A stretch of 64,000 bases of DNA from an uncultured Pelagibacteraceae bacterium (GTDB lineage: Bacteria; Pseudomonadota; Alphaproteobacteria; Pelagibacterales; Pelagibacteraceae): the NCBI GenBank assembly GCA_902578115.1, contig CACHBR010000001.1, positions 151,136 through 215,135 on the forward strand, written 5' to 3'. Below the pieces are notes generated by a model. That model was not told the DNA's origin, made no database searches, and was given only the letters and a program-made list of their open reading frames with translations. Of this stretch, positions 1 through 7,827 are shown piece after piece (within the stretch, counting starts at the first letter, position 1; each line of letters starts with the position of its first letter). The translations under genes and the position numbers were made by a program.

Positions 1-2
1 AC

Positions 3-401
3 AGACTAGAGGGTAATTCTTTGATGCCTTTAATAAATGCTAATAAAATCACCAATTGGAAAGATGCGGTATTTAGTGAGATTGATTATTCATTCAACGA
101 AGCTAGAAAGATACTAAATTTAGGTGCTTCAGATGCAAGAGGTTATATGATTAGAAACAATGAATGGAAATATATTTATTTTAAAGGCTTTCCTCCTCAA
201 CTGTTTAATTTAAAAAATGATCCTGATGAATTTAAAGATTTAGGCCAGTCAAAAGATCATTCTAAAATTAGAAACGAAATGAAAGAGCTTTTATTAAAAA
301 AATTAGTTAGTAGAAAAAACAGAGTCGCAGCATCAGACGAGTTTGTTCTTGAAGATAGAGATTATACAAAAGAAGATGATATAATGATTGGAGTTTGGTA
401 A
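3..401 (+). CDS. Sulfatase/phosphonate monoester hydrolase family, C-terminal fragment
   Basis: The reading frame is already open at the left edge, so only the last ~132 residues are present. The visible part has the late features of the alkaline-phosphatase superfamily: a segment with MPLINA, then RGYMIRNNEWKYIYF followed by PPQLFNLKNDPDEFKDLG, the block that closes many sulfatases and phosphonate monoester hydrolases. Such enzymes hydrolyse sulfate, phosphate or phosphonate esters using a formylglycine or Thr/Ser nucleophile, which lies upstream of this window. The substrate cannot be deduced. It ends 6 bp before the pirin gene and may be cotranscribed with it. The family call is fairly safe; the subfamily is a guess. 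Confidence 0.7.
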   Translation, partial: RLEGNSLMPLINANKITNWKDAVFSEIDYSFNEARKILNLGASDARGYMIRNNEWKYIYFKGFPPQLFNLKNDPDEFKDLGQSKDHSKIRNEMKELLLKKLVSRKNRVAASDEFVLEDRDYTKEDDIMIGVW

Positions 402-407
402 TTTTTT

Positions 408-1244
408 ATGAGCAATATAGAGGTAGATAAAATTATTGTTCCAACACCTGCTTCAGATGGAGCTGGTGTTAAATTAAAAAGAAGTATTGGCGTTGAACCA
501 AATTATTTTGATCCCTTTTTAATGTTAGATGAATTTGGATCAGAAAATAAAGACGATTACGTTGCAGGATTTCCTGCTCATCCACATAGAGGTATTGAAA
601 CAGTAACATATATGTTAGCCGGTGAGTTTGAACACAAAGATAGCACCGGTGGCAAAGGACGTATGACTGCAGGTGATGTTCAATGGATGAAAACGGGTAG
701 CGGAATAATTCACTCAGAAATGCCGGCAATGAAAGAAGGTAGACTACATGGCTTTCAACTTTGGATAAATATGCCGGCAAAATATAAAATGAATAAACCT
801 GAATACATTTATATAGACTCAAAAAAAATGAGCGTCCACAAAGATGAAGATAAAAAAATAAAAGTTATTGCGGGTAAATTTGAAAAAGCAGAAGGACCAG
901 TTAAAAAACACAATGTTGAACCAATTTATTTTGATATTGAAATAAATGAAAATAAATATTTTAAATTTAAATTACCTAAAAAACATAATTCATTAATTTA
1001 TTTGATAGACGGAGAGATTAAAATTGGTGATAAACAACACAAACAAGCTAAGGACTCCACTTTAATTTTACTTACCAAAGGTGAGGAATTAAAAATATTA
1101 GCAACATCCAAAGCAAAATTTTTATTAATATCAGGAAAACCAATTGGTGAGCAAATTGCTAGAGGTGGACCATTTGTAATGAATACTAAAGCTGAAATTC
1201 AGCAAGCTATCGAAGATTATCATAGCGGAACTTTTGTAAAATAA
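408..1244 (+). CDS. Pirin family protein (cupin)
   Basis: A 278-residue protein of normal pirin length. The N-terminal cupin contains FDPFLMLDEFG, then HPHRG (His58 and His60) and GIIHSEMP (His102 and Glu104), the four metal-ligand positions of the pirin fold, so an iron-type site is expected. A second cupin half follows, ending with IARGGPFVMNT, a typical pirin closing motif. Bacterial pirins include quercetin dioxygenases and proteins that modulate enzymes; which applies here cannot be seen. The ATG lies 6 bp after the hydrolase stop, and the next gene starts 3 bp after this one, so the three probably share a transcript. Family call firm, role unknown. Confidence 0.92.
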   Translation: MSNIEVDKIIVPTPASDGAGVKLKRSIGVEPNYFDPFLMLDEFGSENKDDYVAGFPAHPHRGIETVTYMLAGEFEHKDSTGGKGRMTAGDVQWMKTGSGIIHSEMPAMKEGRLHGFQLWINMPAKYKMNKPEYIYIDSKKMSVHKDEDKKIKVIAGKFEKAEGPVKKHNVEPIYFDIEINENKYFKFKLPKKHNSLIYLIDGEIKIGDKQHKQAKDSTLILLTKGEELKILATSKAKFLLISGKPIGEQIARGGPFVMNTKAEIQQAIEDYHSGTFVK

Positions 1245-1247
1245 ATT

Positions 1248-1574
1248 ATGTGCCCAATTTGTTGGATTAGTGGTTTTATTGCTGCTTTACTTGGCGGATC
1301 CATGATAGCTGTCGTAAATCACCCAATTTCATGGATAATAAGTGTTATTTTAATAGCATACGCAGTTTATAAATTCTATGAGTCGAGAAAAAGAGGTTTA
1401 AAAATGAATGACGAAACTAAAGCTAGAAATAGAAAAACTATTTTTAGATTTGTTCAAGGTGTTGTGCTTGGATCTTTCGTTACCGCTGCTGTTTTTTATA
1501 GTTTAACTTATAAAGAACATGAAAGAATGCACGATTTATTAGAACAACACGGTTTAGAAAAACACGAACACTAG
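1248..1574 (+). CDS. Small membrane protein with N-terminal CPxC and His-rich tail
   Basis: A 108-residue protein I do not recognise. It begins MCPICW and has hydrophobic segments at about residues 7-24, 27-43 and 68-86, so about three membrane spans are likely. The last 20 residues contain five histidines (H91, H95, H101, H106, H108). Cys2/Cys5 and the His-rich end suggest metal binding, but this is inference. The ATG is 3 bp behind the pirin stop, implying cotranscription. Its 3' end overlaps the convergent dctM gene by 4 bp. It looks like a real gene because of its coding bias, tight spacing and membrane pattern. Confidence 0.7.
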   Translation: MCPICWISGFIAALLGGSMIAVVNHPISWIISVILIAYAVYKFYESRKRGLKMNDETKARNRKTIFRFVQGVVLGSFVTAAVFYSLTYKEHERMHDLLEQHGLEKHEH

Positions 1575-2881
1575 GACATCATCAAACTTGGAAGAAACAA
1601 ACATATTGCAGGAAATGCAATAATAAGTGCAAGTCTAATCATATCAGTAAGTAAAAAGGGAAGAGTTCCAAACCAAATTGTTTGAAGAGGAGTTCTTTGC
1701 ATTACACCTTTTATAACAAATAAATTCATCCCAACTGGGGGAGAAATTAAACCAAATTCAACCACTATAACAGCGAATATACCAAACCAAATTGGATCTA
1801 TACCCGCATCAGCAATTACAGGGTAAAAAACTGGTATTGTTAAAAATAACATAGCAAGCGAATCCATTACTGTTCCAAGTACTAAGTAAATAGCACAGAT
1901 AACAAGAATTATTCCAACCTGAGTTAATTGTAAGTCGTTAATGAAATCAACAACAGTAAAAGGTAACTGCGTAACAGTTATTAAAACATTAAATACTGCA
2001 GCACCTATCACTATAAGATAAAGTGCACCAACAGTTTTGATTGTATCCCATACTGAATTTTTCAACATTTCCAAAGTTAATTGTCTTCTAAAGAAAATAA
2101 AGATTAAAACCAAAATTACCCCAACCGCTGCACTCTCAGTTGCGGTAAAAAAACCTAAATAAAGTCCACCCATGATAATTGCAAAAATTAAAAATATGGG
2201 AAACACTTTCCATAAAGCAGCCATTCTCTCTTTAAATGGCATTTTGTTCCCGTACCCACCTTGGTCAGGATAAATTAAAAGATAAACTCTGATAGCAACC
2301 ATATAAAGAACAACTGCTATTAAACCTGGTATCAAAGCAGCGAAGAAAAGTTTCTGAACAGATTGCTCAGTAAGATAAGCATATATAACTAAAATGACAC
2401 TTGGTGGAATTATTATTCCTAAAGTTCCACCAGATGCAATCGATCCACTAATTAAAGCGTCACTGTAACCATGTCTTCTCATTTCTGGAGCTGCCATTTG
2501 TGACATCGTTGCTGCAGTTGCAATTGAAGAACCACAAATCATCCCAAAACCAGCACAGGCACCAACTGTTGACATCGCAAGACCACCTTTATAATGACCT
2601 ACAATTGCATAAGCTGCATCGTACAAATTTCTTGAAAGGTTAGCTCTATTTGCAAGATTACCCATTAAAACAAAGAAAGGTAAAACTGATAAACTATACT
2701 TTGATACAGCTTCATAGGGTGCAGTACCCAAAATAAAAAAAGCTTGTTCAAACCCAACTATAAATCCAAATCCAGCGAAACCCACTATTAGCATTGAAAT
2801 TCCAATAGGAATATTAAGTGCCATTAAAATTAGAACTGCTAAAAAAGCCAATGCTCCATTAACTATCGGATCAAAACTCAT
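1571..2881 (-). CDS. dctM: TRAP transporter large permease (DctM)
   Basis: A 436-residue, highly hydrophobic protein with about 12 membrane segments, the usual length for DctM. Recognisable blocks include GASVLLxP-like loops, an SGTAATAA-type region (here ICGSSIATAATMSQM), GGTLGIIIPPSVILVIYA, and GLISPPVGMNLFVIKG near the C-terminus. It is the ion-coupled channel subunit of a tripartite ATP-independent periplasmic importer. Its start overlaps the end of dctQ by 11 bp, so the two are translationally coupled. The matching binding protein is likely the DctP encoded at 4308 on the other strand. Substrate is probably an organic acid; the neighbourhood points to an aromatic or dicarboxylic acid. 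Confidence 0.95.
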   Translation of the reverse strand: MSFDPIVNGALAFLAVLILMALNIPIGISMLIVGFAGFGFIVGFEQAFFILGTAPYEAVSKYSLSVLPFFVLMGNLANRANLSRNLYDAAYAIVGHYKGGLAMSTVGACAGFGMICGSSIATAATMSQMAAPEMRRHGYSDALISGSIASGGTLGIIIPPSVILVIYAYLTEQSVQKLFFAALIPGLIAVVLYMVAIRVYLLIYPDQGGYGNKMPFKERMAALWKVFPIFLIFAIIMGGLYLGFFTATESAAVGVILVLIFIFFRRQLTLEMLKNSVWDTIKTVGALYLIVIGAAVFNVLITVTQLPFTVVDFINDLQLTQVGIILVICAIYLVLGTVMDSLAMLFLTIPVFYPVIADAGIDPIWFGIFAVIVVEFGLISPPVGMNLFVIKGVMQRTPLQTIWFGTLPFLLTDMIRLALIIAFPAICLFLPSLMMS

Positions 2882-3356
2882 TTCTATTACTTTCTTTTAT
2901 AGATTGAATAAACCAAAGTATTATTGCTAAAACACTTAACCACATTGCTATAGCTGTCGCGAAATAAAATGGATAAAAACTTAACTCTAGATCGATAGTA
3001 ACTCTCTTGTTTTCAAAAAAAGCAAAAGCCTCCTTTGTAGTACCATAGGCAACAAATGACATTATTACTAACATCAAAATAAATCTTAAAACTATAATAA
3101 AAGTTTGTAATTTTGAAATAGCTATATTTTTAATAAAATCTGCTGACACATGAGCATTTAAAAAAAAGGCTCGAGGCATCGCAAGAAAAGCGACTAATGC
3201 AATTCCAAATTCTACAATTTCAATAGTACCTGCAACAGGAGAATTTAAAAAGCGTCTTCCAAAAACATCACAAAAAGTAAGTATAGCTAAAGAAAATAAA
3301 ATCAATCCAGATGCCATTGCGGCATAGTCAAAAATTTTATTTATTTTAATTTGCAT
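2871..3356 (-). CDS. dctQ: TRAP transporter small permease (DctQ)
   Basis: A 161-residue membrane protein with four predicted spans, typical of DctQ. It carries the family pattern FCDVFGRRFLNSPVAGTIEIVEFG in its N-terminal third. DctQ pairs with DctM to form the inner-membrane part of a TRAP importer. The gene is first in a two-gene minus-strand operon with dctM and shares a 53-bp divergent spacer with the fumarylacetoacetate-hydrolase-family gene, so both directions could respond to one regulator. No regulator gene is present nearby. Confidence 0.93.
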   Translation of the reverse strand: MQIKINKIFDYAAMASGLILFSLAILTFCDVFGRRFLNSPVAGTIEIVEFGIALVAFLAMPRAFFLNAHVSADFIKNIAISKLQTFIIVLRFILMLVIMSFVAYGTTKEAFAFFENKRVTIDLELSFYPFYFATAIAMWLSVLAIILWFIQSIKESNRNEF

Positions 3357-3409
3357 AAGAATATTGTAGCCTAGCAGAGATTAATAGATAAAGGCATACA
3401 TAATAATTT

Positions 3410-4261
3410 ATGAAATTTGTTTCTTTTTTGCTTAAAGGTCAGCCAAAATTCGGTATTTCTGATGGAAATAATATCACAGATCTTACAGGAAAAATTAAAG
3501 GCGCAGAGACTTTAAAAGAGCTTATATCAAATAAATCGATACAAGAGGCTAAAGATTTTTCAAAAAAAAATCCAGGAAAAATAAATCATGATGAAATCGA
3601 GTATCTCCCAGTAATTCCAAATCCTGGAAAAATAGTTTGTGTTGGCCTTAATTATAGTGAACACGTTAAAGAAACGGGAAGAACTGTAGAACAAAATCCT
3701 GTAATCTTTTTAAGAGTTCCTGAAAGTCAAACCGCACACAAACAACCAATTCAAAGACCAAAGGTATCAGAAAGCTTAGATTATGAATGTGAGATGGCTG
3801 TAATAATGGGTAATGCTGGCAAACATATAAAACCTGAAGATGCTCTTAAACATATAGTGGGTTATTCTTGTTATAATGAATGTACTGTTAGAGAGTGGCA
3901 ACAACATACAAGACAATTTGGAATGGGTAAAAATTTTGAAAGAACAGGAAGCTTCGGACCTCATATGATTTTAGCAGAAAACATCCCAGACTACACAAAA
4001 TTATCAATCCAAACTCGCTTGAATGGAACAGTCATGCAAAGTGCAAAGTTGAGCCAATTAATTTTTGATATACCTAGCTTAATTACTTACGTTTCGAAGG
4101 CTATACCTTGGAGAGCAGGCGATGTTCTAGTAACAGGAACACCTGGCGGAGTAGGATTTAAGAGAAAACCACCTATTTTCATGAAAGATGGAGACAAAGT
4201 TGAGGTAGAGATCTCTGAAATTGGTATACTTTCGAACATAATTAAGGATGAAAAAATCTAA
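3410..4261 (+). CDS. Fumarylacetoacetate hydrolase family protein
   Basis: A 283-residue member of the FAH family, which cleaves or isomerises C-C bonds in 2,4-diketo or acylpyruvate-like acids. After a ~65-residue N-terminal domain come GKIVCVGLNYSEHVKETG, DYECEMAVIMG (metal ligands Glu126 and Glu128) and GYSCYNECTVREWQ. The last is the usual GYxxxNDVTARDWQ block with Glu157 at the usual Asp position. VLVTGTPGGVGF near the end is also diagnostic. Between dctQM and dctP, and close to a ring-cleaving dioxygenase, it plausibly hydrolyses a ring-fission product. It may instead act as a decarboxylase or isomerase on a similar intermediate. Confidence 0.92.
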   Translation: MKFVSFLLKGQPKFGISDGNNITDLTGKIKGAETLKELISNKSIQEAKDFSKKNPGKINHDEIEYLPVIPNPGKIVCVGLNYSEHVKETGRTVEQNPVIFLRVPESQTAHKQPIQRPKVSESLDYECEMAVIMGNAGKHIKPEDALKHIVGYSCYNECTVREWQQHTRQFGMGKNFERTGSFGPHMILAENIPDYTKLSIQTRLNGTVMQSAKLSQLIFDIPSLITYVSKAIPWRAGDVLVTGTPGGVGFKRKPPIFMKDGDKVEVEISEIGILSNIIKDEKI

Positions 4262-4281
4262 AATTAAAGTTAAGCTTTAAG

Positions 4282-4297
4282 AATAAATTAATTTATT
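4282..4297. promoter_or_regulatory. Perfect 16-bp AT palindrome upstream of dctP
   Basis: AATAAATTAATTTATT is a perfect dyad 10 bp before the dctP start codon, immediately before a GGGGG ribosome-binding stretch. A weaker dyad (TTAAAG...CTTTAA) lies just upstream at 4264-4280. It could be an operator or a weak 5' structure, but AT-rich DNA makes such palindromes by chance. Confidence 0.25.
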
Positions 4298-4307
4298 TGG
4301 GGGAAAA

Positions 4308-5324
4308 ATGATTAAGAAAAAAGTAATTGGTTTTTTGTTTGGAGTTTTCTCTTTAAGTTTATTTAGCTCAGCATCTGCTACTGAACTTAAATTGGCAACT
4401 TTCGAACCACCAAAAGCCTTCATCGCTAGTAAAATACTAGGAGCGTGGGCTGAAAAAGTTAATACGTGTGCAAATGGTAAACTGAATGTAAAAATGTATG
4501 CTGGTGGAGTTTTAGGTAGCCCACCTAAACAATATGACATTGTTACAAAAGGTGTTGCTGATATTTCATGGACTGTTTTAGGTTACATTGGAGGTCAGTT
4601 CCCTTTAAGTTCAGTAATAGAACTTCCATTTTTAACAAGAACATCTGCAGCAGGATCAACCGCTTTAAATACATTATATGACGAAGGGTATCTTGATAAA
4701 GAAATGTCAGGAATTCACTTGATCGGATTACATTCAAATCCTGGTTATCAAATTCATATGAAAAATACTAAAGTTATGGATCCATCAGACTTTAAAGGAA
4801 AAAAAATGAGAGTTCCTAGTAAAATCGCAGGGACTATTCTTAAGACTTTAGGTGCTACTGGAGTAAAAGTTCCAGCGCCCGGTACTTATGAAGCTCTTAA
4901 TAAAGGTGTCTTAGACGGAACACCTTTTCCTTATACAGCTGTAGGTTCATTTAAATTATTTGAAGTTACGAAATATCACACAGAAGTGAATATCACTAAC
5001 GCTACTTTTGGATTAATAATGAATAAAGATAAATACAAAAGCTTAGACTCGGTACAAAAAAAATGTATTGATAAGTTTAGTGGTCATGCCTTCAGTGGTT
5101 GGGCTTCAAATTTAATTGATAGACAAAATGAAAAAATGAAAGAAGTTGTTGCAAATACTCCAGGTCATGAGATTGCAGTTGCTTCTCCAGCTGTTATTGC
5201 CAAGTATAAAAAAATACTTAAACCTATCGAAAAAGATTGGTTAGCAGAAATGAAAGGCAAAGGTCTTGATGGAGCTGGTGTGCTAAAAAGAGCCAGACAA
5301 ATCATTAAGAAAATAGACGGCTAA
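4308..5324 (+). CDS. dctP: TRAP transporter substrate-binding protein (DctP)
   Basis: A 338-residue periplasmic binding protein. The start is MIKKKVIGFLFG with a hydrophobic core and an SASA cleavage site, so the signal peptide covers about residues 1-24. Family landmarks are KKMRVPS, which carries the arginine that normally pairs with a substrate carboxylate, and GVKVPAPGTYEALNKGVLDG. A purine-rich stretch (GGGGGAAAA) before the ATG is a good ribosome-binding site. High expression is plausible since SAR11 cells make abundant binding proteins. It is on the strand opposite to dctQM, separated by the FAH-family gene, and ends in a strong terminator. The ligand is probably a carboxylic acid. Confidence 0.94.
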   Translation: MIKKKVIGFLFGVFSLSLFSSASATELKLATFEPPKAFIASKILGAWAEKVNTCANGKLNVKMYAGGVLGSPPKQYDIVTKGVADISWTVLGYIGGQFPLSSVIELPFLTRTSAAGSTALNTLYDEGYLDKEMSGIHLIGLHSNPGYQIHMKNTKVMDPSDFKGKKMRVPSKIAGTILKTLGATGVKVPAPGTYEALNKGVLDGTPFPYTAVGSFKLFEVTKYHTEVNITNATFGLIMNKDKYKSLDSVQKKCIDKFSGHAFSGWASNLIDRQNEKMKEVVANTPGHEIAVASPAVIAKYKKILKPIEKDWLAEMKGKGLDGAGVLKRARQIIKKIDG

Positions 5325-5338
5325 TAATAAAAAATCTA

Positions 5339-5375
5339 ATGAGCCCGCGTTATCTATAGCGGGCTCATGTTTTTT
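5339..5375 (+). terminator. Rho-independent terminator of the FAH/dctP transcript
   Basis: A perfect 10-bp stem (ATGAGCCCGC / GCGGGCTCAT) with a 10-base loop, followed by GTTTTTT. It starts 14 bp after the dctP stop. It is by far the clearest intrinsic terminator in the window and isolates the binding-protein gene from the dioxygenase gene 17 bp further on. Confidence 0.92.
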
Positions 5376-5379
5376 CTAG

Positions 5380-5385
5380 TATAAT
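5380..5385 (+). promoter_or_regulatory. Consensus -10 box, possibly for a leaderless mRNA
   Basis: TATAAT lies 6 bases before the ATG of the dioxygenase gene and just after the dctP terminator. With normal -10 to start spacing, transcription would begin at or within a base or two of the ATG, giving a leaderless message. No good -35 box is visible, because that position falls inside the terminator stem. Confidence 0.4.
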
Positions 5386-5391
5386 AATAAT

Positions 5392-6366
5392 ATGGCAGTT
5401 TCGGCATTAAGTTATATAGGCGTTAACTCAGATAAACTTGAGGATTGGTCAGACTACTCTGAAAAATGTTTAGGGATGCAGAAAGTTGACAGAGGTAAGG
5501 GCACCTTGTCTTTTCGAATGGATGACCACAAGCAAAGATTAGCCATTACAGGCGACACTGGAGATAGTTTAGCTTTTGTTGGCTTTGAAGTTGATAAAAA
5601 AGAAGATCTCCAAACTTATGCATCTAAATTAGAATCTAAAAATATAAAAGTTACTTTAGGTAATTCTTCTTACTCAGATAAAAGATTTGTTCAAGAATTA
5701 ATTCATTTTAACGATCCACAAGGTAACAGAGTCGAAATGGTTTATAATCCAATGAAAGATACCGAACCATTTAAACCCTCAAGACCAATCTCTGGATTTA
5801 AAACTGGAGCATTGGGTATGGGCCATGTAGTTTTGCATGTAAAAGATTTCAATAAAGTTGTACCATTTTATAGAGACATACTTGGTTTTAAAATTAGCGA
5901 TTATAGTAATACACCAATCTCATTATGTTTTTTTCATATTAACGGTCGTCACCATAGTTTAGCATTATTTGGTTCAGGAAAGGTTGGGTTTCACCATTTT
6001 ATGGTTGAATATAATAGTCTCGACGATGTGGGTCAGGGTTATGATTTAGTTCAGTACAAAGATAATGCTATAGCATACACCATGGGTCGTCACACCAATG
6101 ATTATATGACATCATTTTATTCTATTACTCCTTCTGGATTTTTTGTCGAGAACGGATGGGGAGGAAGAATAATAGACCCAAGTTCATGGAAATCGCATGA
6201 AACATTTGAGGGACCAAGTTTTTGGGGGCATGAAAGACTTTATTTACCTGATGATGAAAGAATGAAATTTAGAAATAAACGTTTAGATACTGCTGCCAAA
6301 GGAAAACAAGCACCATTATTAGTAGATTGTCCATGGCTTTATTCAAAAATTAATAATAAAAACTAA
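5392..6366 (+). CDS. Type I extradiol ring-cleavage dioxygenase (VOC superfamily)
   Basis: A 324-residue protein with two glyoxalase-fold (VOC) modules, as in BphC-type dioxygenases. The Fe(II) ligands appear intact: His145 in GMGHVVLHV, His202 in GFHHFMVE and Glu253 in FFVENGWGGR. The second-shell His234 (GRHTND) and Tyr243 are also in place. Such enzymes insert O2 next to the two hydroxyls of a catechol-type ring (meta cleavage). The following gene encodes a ring hydroxylase that could make the catechol. It is slightly longer than the usual ~290-300 residues because of a C-terminal extension. The exact catechol is unknown. Confidence 0.88.
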   Translation: MAVSALSYIGVNSDKLEDWSDYSEKCLGMQKVDRGKGTLSFRMDDHKQRLAITGDTGDSLAFVGFEVDKKEDLQTYASKLESKNIKVTLGNSSYSDKRFVQELIHFNDPQGNRVEMVYNPMKDTEPFKPSRPISGFKTGALGMGHVVLHVKDFNKVVPFYRDILGFKISDYSNTPISLCFFHINGRHHSLALFGSGKVGFHHFMVEYNSLDDVGQGYDLVQYKDNAIAYTMGRHTNDYMTSFYSITPSGFFVENGWGGRIIDPSSWKSHETFEGPSFWGHERLYLPDDERMKFRNKRLDTAAKGKQAPLLVDCPWLYSKINNKN

Positions 6367-6384
6367 AAATATTTAATTCAAAAA

Positions 6385-7827
6385 ATGAAACATTACGATG
6401 TTATAATTGTAGGTTTAGGACCAACCGGTGGTACTTTAGCAAATTTATTAGCATTAAATGGTTTTTCAATTTTAATCTTAGAAAGAGAAAAAAATTTATA
6501 TGCTTTACCTAGAGCTGTTCACTTTGATGATGAAATCATGAGAGTTTTTCAAACAATTGGTATTACTAAAAAGTTTTTAAAAAACACCATAATTAATAAA
6601 GGTACTAAATTTGTGAATTCTAATGGTAAAGTATTGCTTGATTGGCCACGTCCAAAGTCAATAACTGAAAATGGATGGTATCCTAGCTACAGATTTCATC
6701 AACCTGACTTAGAGAAAAATCTTCGAAATCGTTTAAAAACTTTTAAAAAAGTTAAACTCATGCAAAATACTGAGGTAACCAAAATCAAAAATAATAAAAA
6801 TTCTGTTGATTTATTTTTTAAAAGTAAAAATAAAATACATAAAGCTTCCTCAAAATACGTAATTGGCTGTGATGGTGCACGTTCTACCACAAGAGAACAG
6901 ATGGGTTCAGTTTTAGATAACTTAGGTTTTACACAAAAGTGGGCTGTTGTTGATTTGATATTAAAGAAAAATAAAAATAAATTACCAGATAGAACAATTC
7001 AATACTCAAACTCTGAAAGACCAGCCACATATTGTAGAAATGTTGGTAAAAGAAGACGATGGGAGTTTGCTATCCAGAACAATGAAAATGAAAAAGAAAT
7101 ATTATCTGATAAATATATTTGGAATTTCCTTAAACCCTGGCTTAGCCCAAAAGAAGCTTACTTAGAAAGAAAAGCAATTTATATTTTTCAATCTGCAATA
7201 GCAAGAAAGTGGAGAAAGGGTAGAATTTTTATTGCTGGAGATGCCGCACACCTTATGCCACCGTTTATGGGCCAAGGAATGTGTGCGGGTATAAGAGACG
7301 CATCAAATTTAGCTTGGAAAATTAGTTTATGTATTAAAAACAAACATGATGGAAAATTTTTAGACACTTATCAAACCGAAAGATTTTCAAATGCAAAAGA
7401 ATATATCGAGACAACAATGCGAATGGGAGAATTCGTAAACGCAGTAGGTTCAGAGAATATCACTGACAATATTTCTTCTGGACCAGATGGTACTAAAAGT
7501 ATGCAATCAATAAAGCCTAAATTAGGAATTGGTCTTGGAAGTAATAAAGATAAAAATAGAGGTAAAATTTTTCCACAACTTAAAATGAAAAATGGCAAAA
7601 GGTTAGATGAAAAATTTTCAAAATCGCCATTATTACTCACATCATCTAAATTAGCTAAAAAAGTTTCTTTAAAAATTCAGTCAATTACAGATAAAGATAT
7701 AAAAGGTCTGAGCAACTTATTAAAAACCTATAAAGCAAAAGCAATTATTGTTCGACCAGACAGATTCATTCTTAAAACATACAAGTCAATAAATGATTTT
7801 AATCGAATAAATTATTTGCCGCTTTAA
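6385..7827 (+). CDS. FAD-dependent aromatic hydroxylase (MhpA/PheA-like)
   Basis: A 480-residue class A flavoprotein monooxygenase. The N-terminal Rossmann motif GLGPTG (residues 10-15), the GCDGARS DG-motif (161-167) and GDAAHLMPPFMGQGMCAGIRD (from 285) are all intact. The closest named type I recognise is 3-(3-hydroxyphenyl)propionate hydroxylase (MhpA). That family is often ~550 residues, so the C-terminal thioredoxin-like part is short here, though the ending still shows AIIVRPDRFI. It starts 18 bp after the dioxygenase and probably acts before it, adding a ring hydroxyl. Its end overlaps the convergent BKACE gene by 29 bp. Confidence 0.87.
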   Translation: MKHYDVIIVGLGPTGGTLANLLALNGFSILILEREKNLYALPRAVHFDDEIMRVFQTIGITKKFLKNTIINKGTKFVNSNGKVLLDWPRPKSITENGWYPSYRFHQPDLEKNLRNRLKTFKKVKLMQNTEVTKIKNNKNSVDLFFKSKNKIHKASSKYVIGCDGARSTTREQMGSVLDNLGFTQKWAVVDLILKKNKNKLPDRTIQYSNSERPATYCRNVGKRRRWEFAIQNNENEKEILSDKYIWNFLKPWLSPKEAYLERKAIYIFQSAIARKWRKGRIFIAGDAAHLMPPFMGQGMCAGIRDASNLAWKISLCIKNKHDGKFLDTYQTERFSNAKEYIETTMRMGEFVNAVGSENITDNISSGPDGTKSMQSIKPKLGIGLGSNKDKNRGKIFPQLKMKNGKRLDEKFSKSPLLLTSSKLAKKVSLKIQSITDKDIKGLSNLLKTYKAKAIIVRPDRFILKTYKSINDFNRINYLPL

